From positions 1-46,772 of the forward strand of contig SVMH01000012.1 of the NCBI GenBank assembly GCA_015067525.1: a stretch of DNA of 46,772 nucleotides, in the 5' to 3' direction. Shown in pieces: positions 15,971 to 23,724 of this stretch. A program made the position numbers and the translations under genes. The notes under the pieces were generated by a model. It made no database searches, was not told where the DNA came from, and saw nothing but the letters and a program-made list of their open reading frames with translations. The stretch is from Oscillospiraceae bacterium. Lineage in GTDB: Bacteria > Bacillota > Clostridia > Oscillospirales > Oscillospiraceae. Position 1 is the stretch's first letter. Each line of letters begins with the position of its first letter.

Positions 15971-17020
15971 TCAGAACCAGCGGGCACCCTGAGGAGCCTT
16001 CTGATAGCCTTCCAGCGGGACCCAACCGGTCCACAGGAACTGGGAGATGGTCTTCTGGGTGACGCCGAAGGTGATGAACTCCTCGGGCTTCAGTGCGCCT
16101 TCCTCGTAAGCGCGGACGAACTCGGGGATCTTGTACAGCTCCTGAATGACGGAAGCGGGGATCTCGTCGTCGATGTGGCACACGCGCTCAGGATCGGCCT
16201 CGATGGTCATCTGCTGGATGCGGGCCTGCAGAGAGAAGGTCATGTCGGCACCGGCCATGGAGGTCAGGTGATGCACGCCACGCAGGCCTGCAGGCATGAC
16301 CACGGCGGGAATGCCGCGCTCCTTGATGAGGCCGTACACCTTCTTGCAGATGGCGTTGCCGGCGTTGCGGATGATCTCGGGATCGATGTTGATGCGGTTA
16401 TCGGTGGCGCACTCCAGCAGGTACTCGTCCAGACGGCCGCCCTGCTGCACCACGAAGATGGGCTTGGGCTGAATGCCGGCAGCTTCTGCCTTGGCGCGGC
16501 CGCGCATGTAAGCCTCGCACACGGCCATGGCCTGGGAGACGGAGAAGTTCAGCGTGGTGCACACGGCGATGCCGCGGGAAGCCAGCTCCTCCACCAGAGG
16601 CAGGGCGGACATGATGGAAGGCGTTTTGACGGAGATGTTGTCCGCCCAGGAGGCGTAGCGCAGACCCTGTGCCAGCATCTTCTCGCTGTCCATGCAGATG
16701 GTGGGGTCCAGCTGGCCCAGCGCGTAACCATGCTGGCCATTGGTAGCCTCAAACACATGGCGGAACTTGTCGGCGGCGTAGGTGGCCACCATCTGCAGCA
16801 GCGCCTCGGCGTGCTCGGCAGGAGTCAGATCCTTGGGGATCTGGTCCACCTGAGGCTGCCAGAATTCAGGCACGGCCTGCAGCGTTTTGTAAGTCAGCAC
16901 GGGGTTGGTGGTCACGCCCATGGCGCCGTTCTCGATGGCGGCGTCGATCTCGGCGGGGATGGCAGAGTCATGCCAGAAACGGGTGGGGGTATTCTGCGTC
17001 AGCCACTGCAAATAGTTCAT
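15971..17020 (-). CDS. Transaldolase-family protein (divergent, about 350 residues)
   Basis: This 349-residue protein starts MNYLQWLTQNTPTRFWHDSA. It has GVTTNPVLTYKTL near residue 38, the transaldolase hallmark, and a likely Schiff-base lysine in NISVKTPSIMSAL near residue 125. TTLNFSVSQAMAV near 150 is also typical. Transaldolases and fructose-6-phosphate aldolases reversibly split a keto-sugar at a dihydroxyacetone unit. This sequence is longer than FSA-type enzymes (about 220 residues) and differs from the TalA/B core, so the substrate may be unusual. The start at 17018-17020 has GGAGG about 5 bases upstream. It is the first gene of the 17-gene run, preceded by a leader hairpin, and so probably marks the sugar type degraded. 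Confidence 0.85.
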   Translation of the reverse strand: MNYLQWLTQNTPTRFWHDSAIPAEIDAAIENGAMGVTTNPVLTYKTLQAVPEFWQPQVDQIPKDLTPAEHAEALLQMVATYAADKFRHVFEATNGQHGYALGQLDPTICMDSEKMLAQGLRYASWADNISVKTPSIMSALPLVEELASRGIAVCTTLNFSVSQAMAVCEAYMRGRAKAEAAGIQPKPIFVVQQGGRLDEYLLECATDNRINIDPEIIRNAGNAICKKVYGLIKERGIPAVVMPAGLRGVHHLTSMAGADMTFSLQARIQQMTIEADPERVCHIDDEIPASVIQELYKIPEFVRAYEEGALKPEEFITFGVTQKTISQFLWTGWVPLEGYQKAPQGARWF

Positions 17021-17071
17021 AAGATCCTCCTTATCGGTATATCTCTCGTTTGATGTTTGTTTTTTCGTCAA

Positions 17072-17112
17072 AACAGCCCCAGTCGGTGCCGTCGGCACAG
17101 TCTGGGGCTGTT
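17072..17112 (-). terminator. Strong hairpin, intrinsic terminator or leader attenuator
   Basis: An 11-base perfect stem (AACAGCCCCAG / CTGGGGCTGTT) encloses an inner 5-base stem (GTGCC/GGCAC). On the minus strand it is followed by TTTT. It lies 52 bases before the transaldolase-like gene and 160 bases after the M81 gene. It may end the kinase-M81 transcript, or act as a conditional terminator in the leader of the long operon. There is no T-run on the plus strand. Confidence 0.7.
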
Positions 17113-17202
17113 GAAGCTGTATCGTTCACCGCATAGCAGACAAAAAATGCATCTTGATGGGTGCTTATCTACTGCGCAGCGAGCAAAAGCCAATGCCCTC
17201 AG

Positions 17203-17231
17203 ATCATAGCACAGACGCGATTCCTTTTCAG
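17203..17231 (-). promoter_or_regulatory. Candidate sigma-A promoter of the 17-gene run
   Basis: On the minus strand CTGAAA, 17 bases, then TATGAT. Four and five of six positions match the consensus boxes. A transcript from here would include the hairpin at 17072-17112 in a leader of about 175 bases. This is a weak call by eye. Confidence 0.35.
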
Positions 17232-17271
17232 AAAAGCGTACGGGAATCTCTCCCGCAGATATTCTTGCGTC

Positions 17272-18747
17272 TTACAGCTGACGCATAGCAGTGTGCTCCT
17301 CGGCGCGATAGCCGTCCAGAGACACGAAGGGGAACATACCGGCCTTGGGCAGATGCTGCCAGGGCAGGCTGGCCAGGTCGGCGGTGGAAGCGCAGCCGGT
17401 GTCGCAGGAGACGATGTCCTCGGACACGGCGGAATACACAGCCTTGAAGGAGGTGTTGGCCTTGACCACCACCACCTGATAGAAACCGGGCTCGATGCCA
17501 AAGTGGCGGTAGAGCTGGATATCACCGGTGATACGCATGGCATAGCACAGCAGCACATCCACGTTGCCCACGGTGATCACGGCGGCGCGGCCGATGTCCA
17601 TCTCCACGCCCCGCATCATGGGGCCGCCCAGAATGTACTTGCCGTCGTGCAGGGAGCGGACAATGCCCTCGGCCTCCACGGGCTTGGAATAGTGGGGTGC
17701 CAGCGTACCGCCGATGCGGAAGGTGGCCTTGTTTCCCACGCCGCAGGCGAAGGCTGCATCGGTGGCCGCCACGTCGTTGACGATCACGGCGGCCTTCAGC
17801 TCGCTGCCGCGCTCCAGCAGGCCTGCCAGAATGTCCACGTTGTCACCGGCGGCACCGGCGTTGGGGGAATCGGAGAAGTCGGAGACGATGACGGGCTTGC
17901 CGTCGGTCTTGGCGCGGGCGCGATCGATGATCTCGTCCACGGTGCTCACCTCAGGGTGCATCTCGGTGCTGCAGGCAGCCATGCCCTGACCCAGAGACTG
18001 GGCGTGGCGCACGGCGGTCTCCTGATCGGCGGCGTACACCAGCACGGCGCTGTCGCACTCGTACACGTCCAGCCAGGGCTGCACCACGCAGGTGCTGTAA
18101 TCATAGATCTCACCGGCAGCCAGCAGGGCGCGGGCCTGGTCCACCACCTTGCCGAAGGCGCCGCCCTCGGTGGTATAGCCGCTGGCGGGCACGATCATGG
18201 GCACCTTGACGCGGGCGGAATAGATGGGCTCGCCCTTGAGCTTGCGCACGCACAGCTCGGCGCTGCGGCGGCCGGTCTCATAGGCGTCGCGATGGGGATA
18301 GGTCTGATAGGTGCTGATGAAGTCAGCGTTCTCGTAGAGCTTATCGGTGATGTTGGCGTGCAGGTCCAGCGCGATGGCCACGGGCACACCGCCGGCGACT
18401 TCCTTCAGCGCCACCACGATGTCGGCGCAGACGTTGTCGCTCTCGGTGGACTGGGTGGAGCCGTGCAGCTCGATGCACACTGCGGCCACTTCACCGATGG
18501 CGTTGAGCTGCTCAATGGACTCAGCGATGAACTGATCCACCACTTCCTGCTTCACGGGGCCGGAAGCCTGGGCGCGGTACATGGGACCCTTAACCACTTC
18601 GTAGCCGTTCTCGGTCATCACGTCGGTGAAGCCGTGGATCTCCTTTTTCGTGCCGCCGCCGTCCCACTCGCTGAAGTCCTCACGCACGGAGATCACCGGG
18701 CAGAAGGAGTTGGTCTCCTGAGAAAACTCACATACAAAAACTTTCAT
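17272..18747 (-). CDS. M81 family metallopeptidase-like protein (MlrC family)
   Basis: This 491-residue protein begins MKVFVCEFSQETNSF, the usual F-x-x-E-T-N-x-F start of MlrC proteins. It has IELHGS near residue 93, ALDLHANI near 124, YPHRDAYETG near 148, and the domain-joining segment DFSDSPNAGAAGDN near 305. The C-terminal MlrC domain follows. The founding member is the Sphingomonas enzyme that degrades linearised microcystin. Most relatives sit in unrelated catabolic clusters and may hydrolyse other amide or ester bonds; the histidines above could bind zinc. The start at 18745-18747 has a weak AGAGGGA site. An upstream in-frame reading would overlap the kinase gene. It follows the FGGY kinase by 62 bases and is probably co-transcribed with it. 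Confidence 0.88.
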   Translation of the reverse strand: MKVFVCEFSQETNSFCPVISVREDFSEWDGGGTKKEIHGFTDVMTENGYEVVKGPMYRAQASGPVKQEVVDQFIAESIEQLNAIGEVAAVCIELHGSTQSTESDNVCADIVVALKEVAGGVPVAIALDLHANITDKLYENADFISTYQTYPHRDAYETGRRSAELCVRKLKGEPIYSARVKVPMIVPASGYTTEGGAFGKVVDQARALLAAGEIYDYSTCVVQPWLDVYECDSAVLVYAADQETAVRHAQSLGQGMAACSTEMHPEVSTVDEIIDRARAKTDGKPVIVSDFSDSPNAGAAGDNVDILAGLLERGSELKAAVIVNDVAATDAAFACGVGNKATFRIGGTLAPHYSKPVEAEGIVRSLHDGKYILGGPMMRGVEMDIGRAAVITVGNVDVLLCYAMRITGDIQLYRHFGIEPGFYQVVVVKANTSFKAVYSAVSEDIVSCDTGCASTADLASLPWQHLPKAGMFPFVSLDGYRAEEHTAMRQL

Positions 18748-18770
18748 TGTTCCCTCTCTTTCCTTGTTGC

Positions 18771-18796
18771 CCTGCGGCCAGTAGAGCTGCCGCAGG
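18771..18796 (-). other. Intergenic hairpin between kinase and M81 genes
   Basis: An 8-base perfect inverted repeat (CCTGCGGC / GCCGCAGG) with a 10-base loop lies in the 62-base kinase-M81 gap. There is no T-run after it, so it is more likely an mRNA-stability or processing element than a terminator, or chance. Confidence 0.4.
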
Positions 18797-18809
18797 CACT
18801 GTTTCCGGT

Positions 18810-20270
18810 TCAAAGACTGCCCAGTGCATCGGCCGTCTTGCAGAACCGCTCCCATTTCTGATCGTATACTTCCTTATATTCCGGCCGGGGCTGGAAACGC
18901 TTCTTGATGCGCACCTTTTCGGCGCACTCATCAAAGTCGCGGCACAGGCCCAGACCGATCATGGCGCAGTAAGCTGCGCCCAGAGCACCGCTGTAGCGTG
19001 CATTCTCCGGCACGCAGACCTCCACCTGCAGGATATCGGCCATCATCTGCATCCAGTGGTCGCTGCCGGCGCCGCCGCCCACCGCGTTGACGCGGGTGAT
19101 AGGCCGTCCAGTGCTCTTTTCGATCATACCCTTGCGCAGACGCAGGATGCAGCACACGCCCTCCAGCACGGCGTTGACCATGTGCCGCCGGTCATGGGAG
19201 GCGGTCACGTTGGTAAAGCCGGCGCGCATGGTGGGGGAAAACGGGCCGCCCTCGCCGTTGAGGGACGGCAGCGCCGTCAGACCCAGAGATCCGGGTGGGA
19301 TCTGGGAGAGCTCCTTTTCCACAAAGTCAAAGATGCCGTCACCCAGCTGCGCCAGCTCCGCGCAGTAGAAGGTGCGCAAGCACCAGTCATAGCTCATGCA
19401 AGCCGCCTGCATACCCGCCGTGTGGATCCAGCGGTCCTCCGAGATCACCATGGGGATGCGGGGCTTGCCGTCATCGATAGCGCGGGTCACACCCAGCCAG
19501 CCGGAGGTGCCCAGATAGATGTGGGCTCCGTCCACTGCCGAGGCACCGGCGCCGATGGTCACTGCCGGAATGTCGCACAGGCCGCCAAACACCGGCGTGC
19601 CGGCACAAAGGCCCATCTCTTCCGCCGCCTGCACCGTCATGCGGCCCACCTCATCGGTGGACTTGACCACCGGCGGGAACTTATCGGCGTCCAGTCCGCC
19701 GGCTTCCAGCATGGTGTCGAACAGCTCCTGCACCCGCTCAATGGGCGAACGGGCGAAGTGCTCACCCTGGTCGATGGCTTTTTCACCGGTGGCCCGATAC
19801 TTTAAGTAGCCGTTGGCTTCCAGGAAGCACACCGTTTTTTCGTAAAGCTCGGGATAGCGCTTTTTGAACCACAGGATCCGGGGCCAGTAGTCTCTTGCCA
19901 CGCAGCTCTGGCCGGAGGCCTGTGCCATTTCTGCCGCCTCTTCCCCAGCTCGGGTATCCATCCAGATGATGCTGTTGTGCAGCACGTTGCCGTCTTCATC
20001 CAGCGGGACCATACCCTTCCACTGGGTAGCGAACACCACGCCTGCCACCAGCTCCGGCTCCACACCGCTCTCGCGCAGCACGCAGCGCGCGGCGCGGCAC
20101 GCAGCCGTCCAGTATTCCTCCGGAATCTGCTCGGCCCAGCCTTCGTGGGGCCGCAGCAGCGAGTATCCGGCATTGGCCGATGCGCGGATGGTTCCGTCCA
20201 CGCCTACCAGCACCGCCTTGATGCCGCTGGTGCCGGCGTCAAAGGCCATGATATGCGGCATTTTCTCCAC
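18810..20270 (-). CDS. FGGY-family carbohydrate kinase
   Basis: This 486-residue sugar kinase has the phosphate-1 motif FDAGTSGIKAV near residue 10, ATQWKGMVPLDEDG near 86, MDTRAGEEA near 108, and the catalytic-base segment GGLCDIPAVTIGAG near 235. AVGGGAGSDHWMQMMAD near 395 belongs to the C-terminal ATP-binding domain. Relatives phosphorylate xylulose, gluconate, glycerol, ribulose or erythritol; the substrate cannot be assigned. The start is GTG at 20268-20270, because GAGGTGAT sits 7 bases before it, whereas the in-frame ATG at 20259-20261 would be 16 bases away. It is transcribed from a good promoter at 20398-20426, divergent from a DeoR regulator that probably controls it. Confidence 0.92.
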   Translation of the reverse strand: MEKMPHIMAFDAGTSGIKAVLVGVDGTIRASANAGYSLLRPHEGWAEQIPEEYWTAACRAARCVLRESGVEPELVAGVVFATQWKGMVPLDEDGNVLHNSIIWMDTRAGEEAAEMAQASGQSCVARDYWPRILWFKKRYPELYEKTVCFLEANGYLKYRATGEKAIDQGEHFARSPIERVQELFDTMLEAGGLDADKFPPVVKSTDEVGRMTVQAAEEMGLCAGTPVFGGLCDIPAVTIGAGASAVDGAHIYLGTSGWLGVTRAIDDGKPRIPMVISEDRWIHTAGMQAACMSYDWCLRTFYCAELAQLGDGIFDFVEKELSQIPPGSLGLTALPSLNGEGGPFSPTMRAGFTNVTASHDRRHMVNAVLEGVCCILRLRKGMIEKSTGRPITRVNAVGGGAGSDHWMQMMADILQVEVCVPENARYSGALGAAYCAMIGLGLCRDFDECAEKVRIKKRFQPRPEYKEVYDQKWERFCKTADALGSL

Positions 20271-20397
20271 TGTATCACCTCATTTTTCCTCTGCCGTTTC
20301 CGACAGAAGCGACCGGTTTTTGTTAAAAAACGCTCGTTTTTATCCCAGTTTTTTGCCGCAGGGCATAGTACTCCCTTGGGCATACTGATTCATGTTT

Positions 20398-20426
20398 ATA
20401 ATACAAAAATTTGCTAAAAAAGTCAA
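20398..20426 (-). promoter_or_regulatory. Sigma-A promoter of the kinase-M81 unit
   Basis: On the minus strand TTGACT, 17 bases, TATTAT. Five of six positions match in each box with ideal spacing. It leaves a leader of about 120 bases before the GTG start. The surrounding 422-base divergent gap (20271-20692) is AT-rich and holds only this promoter, the opposing one, and a TTTGCAAC site. Confidence 0.75.
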
Positions 20427-20452
20427 CAGATTCCTTGTTGTTCCGCGGCTCA

Positions 20453-20470
20453 TTTGCAACAAATTTCAAC
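20453..20470. promoter_or_regulatory. Candidate operator: TTTGCAAC with imperfect direct repeat
   Basis: ATTTGCAAC is followed 11 bases on by ATTTCAAC, lying between the two divergent promoters and just upstream of the kinase -35 box. The core TTGCAA (20454-20459) recurs in four other upstream regions of the window. Binding by the adjacent DeoR protein is inferred. Confidence 0.45.
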
Positions 20471-20605
20471 CGCAATCTTTGTGCATATTACCCATACTTT
20501 CTGAAGTTGGTGTTGTAGCACCGCTATTTTCTCCTTATTTTTACACTTATCCGGCAGACAATCTTGAAAATCCGTCAAATTCCCCTTTTCTTTCCCGGGC
20601 GTCTA

Positions 20606-20614
20606 TGGTATAAT
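20606..20614 (+). promoter_or_regulatory. Extended -10 promoter of the DeoR gene
   Basis: TGGTATAAT reads as an extended -10 element (TG, one base, TATAAT). No convincing -35 box lies 16-18 bases upstream. The predicted transcript start near 20621 leaves about 70 bases of leader before the TTG start. Confidence 0.6.
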
Positions 20615-20692
20615 GGTCATAATTACAAATTTCACTAACCACAGCACCCGACCCCTCAGGAATATCGACCGTTTATAAAGGAGGTCCCTGCC

Positions 20693-21490
20693 TTGTTAGC
20701 TCAGGAACGTTATGATTTGATCGCCCGCGTGCTTGCGGAAAAAAATTCCATCAAAGTCTCCGAGGTCATGCAGCTTTGTGACATCTCTCACGAGACAGCC
20801 CGCCGCGACCTGGAGGCTCTGCAGGAGCAGGGTCTGGCCAGACGCGTCCACGGCGGCGCTGTGCTGGTACCCCAGAGCGGAACCGCTTCCACCGCCTCGG
20901 ATTCCGGCAGATATTCCGCCTGCACCCATTCCGGCAATGTGGCGGTGGCCAAGGCAGCCCTTTCGCTGGTTCACGCCGGTGACACCATTCTGCTGGACGC
21001 CGGACGCACCGTTTCCCATCTGGCCCACTACATCCGCGACCTGCCGGATCTCTTTGTGGTGACACCCAATCTGCTGGTCATCAACGAGCTGCGCGACGGC
21101 CGCGTCCATCTGCACGGTCTGGCCGGCGAGCTGCACCACGAAGAATACGCCTTCACCGGCAAGATGACCCAGACCACCTTCAGCGCCTTCAACGTGGACA
21201 CCGCGTTCATCAGCTGCGCCGGCCTCGACCTGACGCAGGGTTACCTGACCGACTATGATGACTGCGGCATCTCCCGCAGCCTGATCCGCGAGCACAGCAG
21301 CCGTATGGTCCTGCTGCTGAACAGCGACAAGCTGCGCATCCGCGCCTTCTCCAACCTGTGCCCCATCTCCATTCTGGACACCATTATTGTGGATGACCGC
21401 ATCTCTCCCGAGCACGAGGAGATGCTGCGCAGCACCGGCGTGGAGGTCATCATCGCCCCCATGCTGGGCGAGACCGACGACGCCGAATAA
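20693..21490 (+). CDS. DeoR-family transcriptional regulator (first of three)
   Basis: This 265-residue protein has an N-terminal winged helix-turn-helix (residues 1-57: IKVSEVMQLCDISHETARRDL, then RRVHGGAV, the DeoR wing). A DeoR sugar-phosphate sensor domain follows, with GDTILLDAGRTVSHLA near residue 98. The start is TTG at 20693-20695, 7 bases after AAAGGAGGT. No ATG is suitably placed. It is divergent from the FGGY kinase-M81 unit and is probably its repressor, released by a phosphorylated intermediate as is typical for the family. It closely resembles the regulator at 38014-38808, including the same TTG-TTA start. It ends at a shared terminator. Confidence 0.93.
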   Translation: MLAQERYDLIARVLAEKNSIKVSEVMQLCDISHETARRDLEALQEQGLARRVHGGAVLVPQSGTASTASDSGRYSACTHSGNVAVAKAALSLVHAGDTILLDAGRTVSHLAHYIRDLPDLFVVTPNLLVINELRDGRVHLHGLAGELHHEEYAFTGKMTQTTFSAFNVDTAFISCAGLDLTQGYLTDYDDCGISRSLIREHSSRMVLLLNSDKLRIRAFSNLCPISILDTIIVDDRISPEHEEMLRSTGVEVIIAPMLGETDDAE

Positions 21491-21499
21491 CGGACAAAC

Positions 21500-21542
21500 A
21501 AAAAAAGAAGCATTCTGCTTGCTGCAGAATGCTTCTTTTTTT
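21500..21542. terminator. Bidirectional intrinsic terminator between convergent DeoR genes
   Basis: A 14-base perfect stem AAGAAGCATTCTGC / GCAGAATGCTTCTT with loop TTGCT is flanked by A-rich and T-rich tracts. It therefore works for both the plus-strand regulator ending at 21490 and the minus-strand regulator ending at 21551. Confidence 0.92.
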
Positions 21543-21550
21543 GCTGTATT

Positions 21551-22318
21551 TCAGGCAACGATGACCTGTACGCCCATGCCGCTGAGCAGTTCCTTGTCCT
21601 GCTTGCGGATGCCGTCATCCACCACCACGTAGTCGAAGTGGGTCACGGGACAGGCGTTAATAAAGCTCTTGCGGTTGACCTTCTCGCTGTTGCATACCAG
21701 CACCATCTTCTTGGATACCTTCCGCAGGAACTCGCGGGACAGGCCGTACTCGTCGTACTCCATCACGGTACCGCTGCGCAGATCAATGCCGCCGCAGCTC
21801 ATGAAGGAAATGTCCGGCTTGTGCGTTTCCAGCGGAGTCAGATTCTTCACCACGAAGCTGGGCAAACGCAGGCAGGAGAGCTCACCGCCCATGAACACCA
21901 GCTTTGCCTGAGAGCCGGCCAGCTCTACCAGAACCGCCGGATTGGGCGTGAGCACCGTCAGGTCGGGGATGTTCTTGATATACTGGGCCAGACAGGCCAT
22001 GGTGTTGCCCGCCTCCAGATAAATGCAGCTGCCCGGTTGGATCAGCTTGGCCGCCTGCGCCGCAATGCCGTTGAGATCCGGCAGGCCGACATCCTTCTGG
22101 ATGCAGTACCGGCTCTTCCACACGGTGACCGCGTCGCTTTCGGTCAGCACGGCGCCGCCGTGCACGCGCTTGCACACGCCGTATTCCTGCATCCGCTCCA
22201 GATCCTTGCGGGCCGTCTCGCGGGAAGTTCCGCAGATCTCCATGACCTCGCGGGTCTTCAGTTGTTTCTTTTCCACCAGATGGCGAAAGATCAGTCCGTA
22301 CCGTTTTTCATCGAACAT
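21551..22318 (-). CDS. DeoR-family transcriptional regulator (second of three)
   Basis: This 255-residue DeoR protein has an N-terminal helix-turn-helix (LKTREVMEICGTSRETARKDL, then KRVHGGAV). A sensor domain follows, with GSCIYLEAGNTMACLAQYI near residue 96. It is more diverged from the other two regulators, which resemble each other. It has a strong GGGAGGTG site 6-8 bases before ATG and a promoter whose -35 box is TTGCAA. It is convergent with the first DeoR gene, with a shared terminator. Upstream, the phosphatase-GNAT gene points toward it and ends 161 bases away. Its target is unclear; self-control plus a distant sugar operon is possible. Confidence 0.92.
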   Translation of the reverse strand: MFDEKRYGLIFRHLVEKKQLKTREVMEICGTSRETARKDLERMQEYGVCKRVHGGAVLTESDAVTVWKSRYCIQKDVGLPDLNGIAAQAAKLIQPGSCIYLEAGNTMACLAQYIKNIPDLTVLTPNPAVLVELAGSQAKLVFMGGELSCLRLPSFVVKNLTPLETHKPDISFMSCGGIDLRSGTVMEYDEYGLSREFLRKVSKKMVLVCNSEKVNRKSFINACPVTHFDYVVVDDGIRKQDKELLSGMGVQVIVA

Positions 22319-22387
22319 GCTCTTTCACCTCCCTTTCTTTCCGCAAGCGATACGCCGTACCGCCTGCACTGATTTTCTCATATGTTG

Positions 22388-22416
22388 ATTGTACCGCTCT
22401 TTTGTCTCTTTTGCAA
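22388..22416 (-). promoter_or_regulatory. Sigma-A promoter of the second DeoR gene
   Basis: On the minus strand TTGCAA, 17 bases, TACAAT. The -10 matches 5 of 6 and the -35 matches 4 of 6. The -35 coincides with the TTGCAAC-type motif found in other upstream regions, so a repressor there would block polymerase. Confidence 0.6.
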
Positions 22417-22479
22417 CCGCCGTGCCGCCCGCGTGCCATCGCGATTTCACTCTTGACACAGCGCGGCACACTGCTGCTC

Positions 22480-23604
22480 TTATATCACGGGGCGCTGGCA
22501 GGCCGGCGGGATCACATCCAGCCGCAGCAGATCACTGTGGCCCGGGATCTCTTCAAAGAAAAAGCGCTCCACCATCAGGCGGTCCGCCTCGTTGTCGGGC
22601 TTGCGGATGGCCAGATATCGGCGGTTTTCCTTGCGCGCGGTGTGGATGGCGTGACCCAGCATCTGCAGGTCATACTCCTTGCCGCGGCGCGCATCATCCA
22701 TGTACCAGTCTTCCGCAAATGCGTGCTCATCATCCAGCGCTTCGTGCCGCCGCATGTAAATCATGCCGACAGGCTCGCCCAGCTGATAGAAGAAGGTCAC
22801 GTAGTCCCGGTTCTGCGCCGTTCTGGCCAGAGCCGCGGCTACGCATTCTTCCTCCGACTGCGCAGGCAGACCGCGCTTCTGGCGCAGCTTGGCGTCCATC
22901 TCCACCAACAGCTGCCGGTGCTCGTTCAGATCCAGCCCATAGGTGGGCATGTCCATCGCGGCGCGGTCACCGGTGGAGAAGCTGCGCTGCAGCTCCGGCG
23001 TCAGGTGGGACACATCGCCCATAAACTCGATGTGCAGCTTGCCTTCCTCCTCCACCACCAGACTGACGGCGGTGTTGTCGCCGTAGCTGATGCGGCCGCT
23101 CTCCTCGCGGGGATAGCCGGCCACGTAGTTGAGCAGGATCTGCAGCATGTAGGCGTGGGAGAGCACCATCAGCGTCTCGCCCTTGTGCTCTTCCAGCATT
23201 TCATGGAGGATCGCGGCGGCGCGGCGCTCGATGGCGTCGTAGGTGTCGCCGCCGGGGAACCACGTGTCACCGGGGTTCGCATTGTTGTGCTCAAGATATT
23301 TGGCAAAAATCCGACGGACATCGCCGTTGGCCAGACCATCCCAGACGCCCACGCTGTACTCACGCAGCAGCTTGCGGTATCTGGGCTTCAGCCCGTGATC
23401 CTCGGCCACCAGATCGGCCGCCACGTGGGCGCGGTAGGAGTCGCTGGAATACACGGCGTCCAGATGCACATCGTGGAACCGGTCCCGCAGCGCCTCGCAC
23501 TGACGAAAGCCCTTCGTGGTGATCAGTCCGTCATACAGGGTCTGGGAGCGCCGCGTGGCGTTGCCCTCACCCTCACAATGGCGAACAAAGTAAATTTTCG
23601 TCAT
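22480..23604 (-). CDS. Histidine phosphatase domain fused to a GNAT-like acetyltransferase domain
   Basis: This 374-residue two-domain protein has a phosphoglycerate-mutase-like phosphatase in residues 1-200. Its active-site pattern is VRHCEGEGN (Arg8, His9, Glu11; Cys replaces the usual Gly of RHG), with Arg58, Glu82, and the second histidine His150 in VLSHAYMLQ. Residues from about 205 on resemble a GNAT fold: GEPVGMIYMRR, then WYMDDARRGKEYDLQML in the acetyl-CoA-binding position, then NRRYLAIRKPDNEADR. The fusion is not one I recognise as a named protein. It could dephosphorylate and acetylate the same small molecule. It lies after the terminator of the beta-helix gene, with its own AGGAG-type site, and may have a separate promoter. 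Confidence 0.8.
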   Translation of the reverse strand: MTKIYFVRHCEGEGNATRRSQTLYDGLITTKGFRQCEALRDRFHDVHLDAVYSSDSYRAHVAADLVAEDHGLKPRYRKLLREYSVGVWDGLANGDVRRIFAKYLEHNNANPGDTWFPGGDTYDAIERRAAAILHEMLEEHKGETLMVLSHAYMLQILLNYVAGYPREESGRISYGDNTAVSLVVEEEGKLHIEFMGDVSHLTPELQRSFSTGDRAAMDMPTYGLDLNEHRQLLVEMDAKLRQKRGLPAQSEEECVAAALARTAQNRDYVTFFYQLGEPVGMIYMRRHEALDDEHAFAEDWYMDDARRGKEYDLQMLGHAIHTARKENRRYLAIRKPDNEADRLMVERFFFEEIPGHSDLLRLDVIPPACQRPVI

Positions 23605-23644
23605 AGGTTTTCTCCTGCATCACACAAAAGTTGCTGTTTCAGAC

Positions 23645-23674
23645 AAAAGGGGCGGGCGTCAGCCCGCCCCTTTT
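23645..23674. terminator. Intrinsic terminator after the beta-helix gene
   Basis: A 13-base perfect stem AAAAGGGGCGGGC / GCCCGCCCCTTTT with a 4-base loop. Flanking A and T runs make it able to work on both strands. On the minus strand it ends the transcript of the giant gene stopping at 23725. Confidence 0.88.
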
Positions 23675-23724
23675 CCTGCGGCCGGTGCACACCGCACCCG
23701 CCGGTTGGTCTTTTGAATGGTTGG

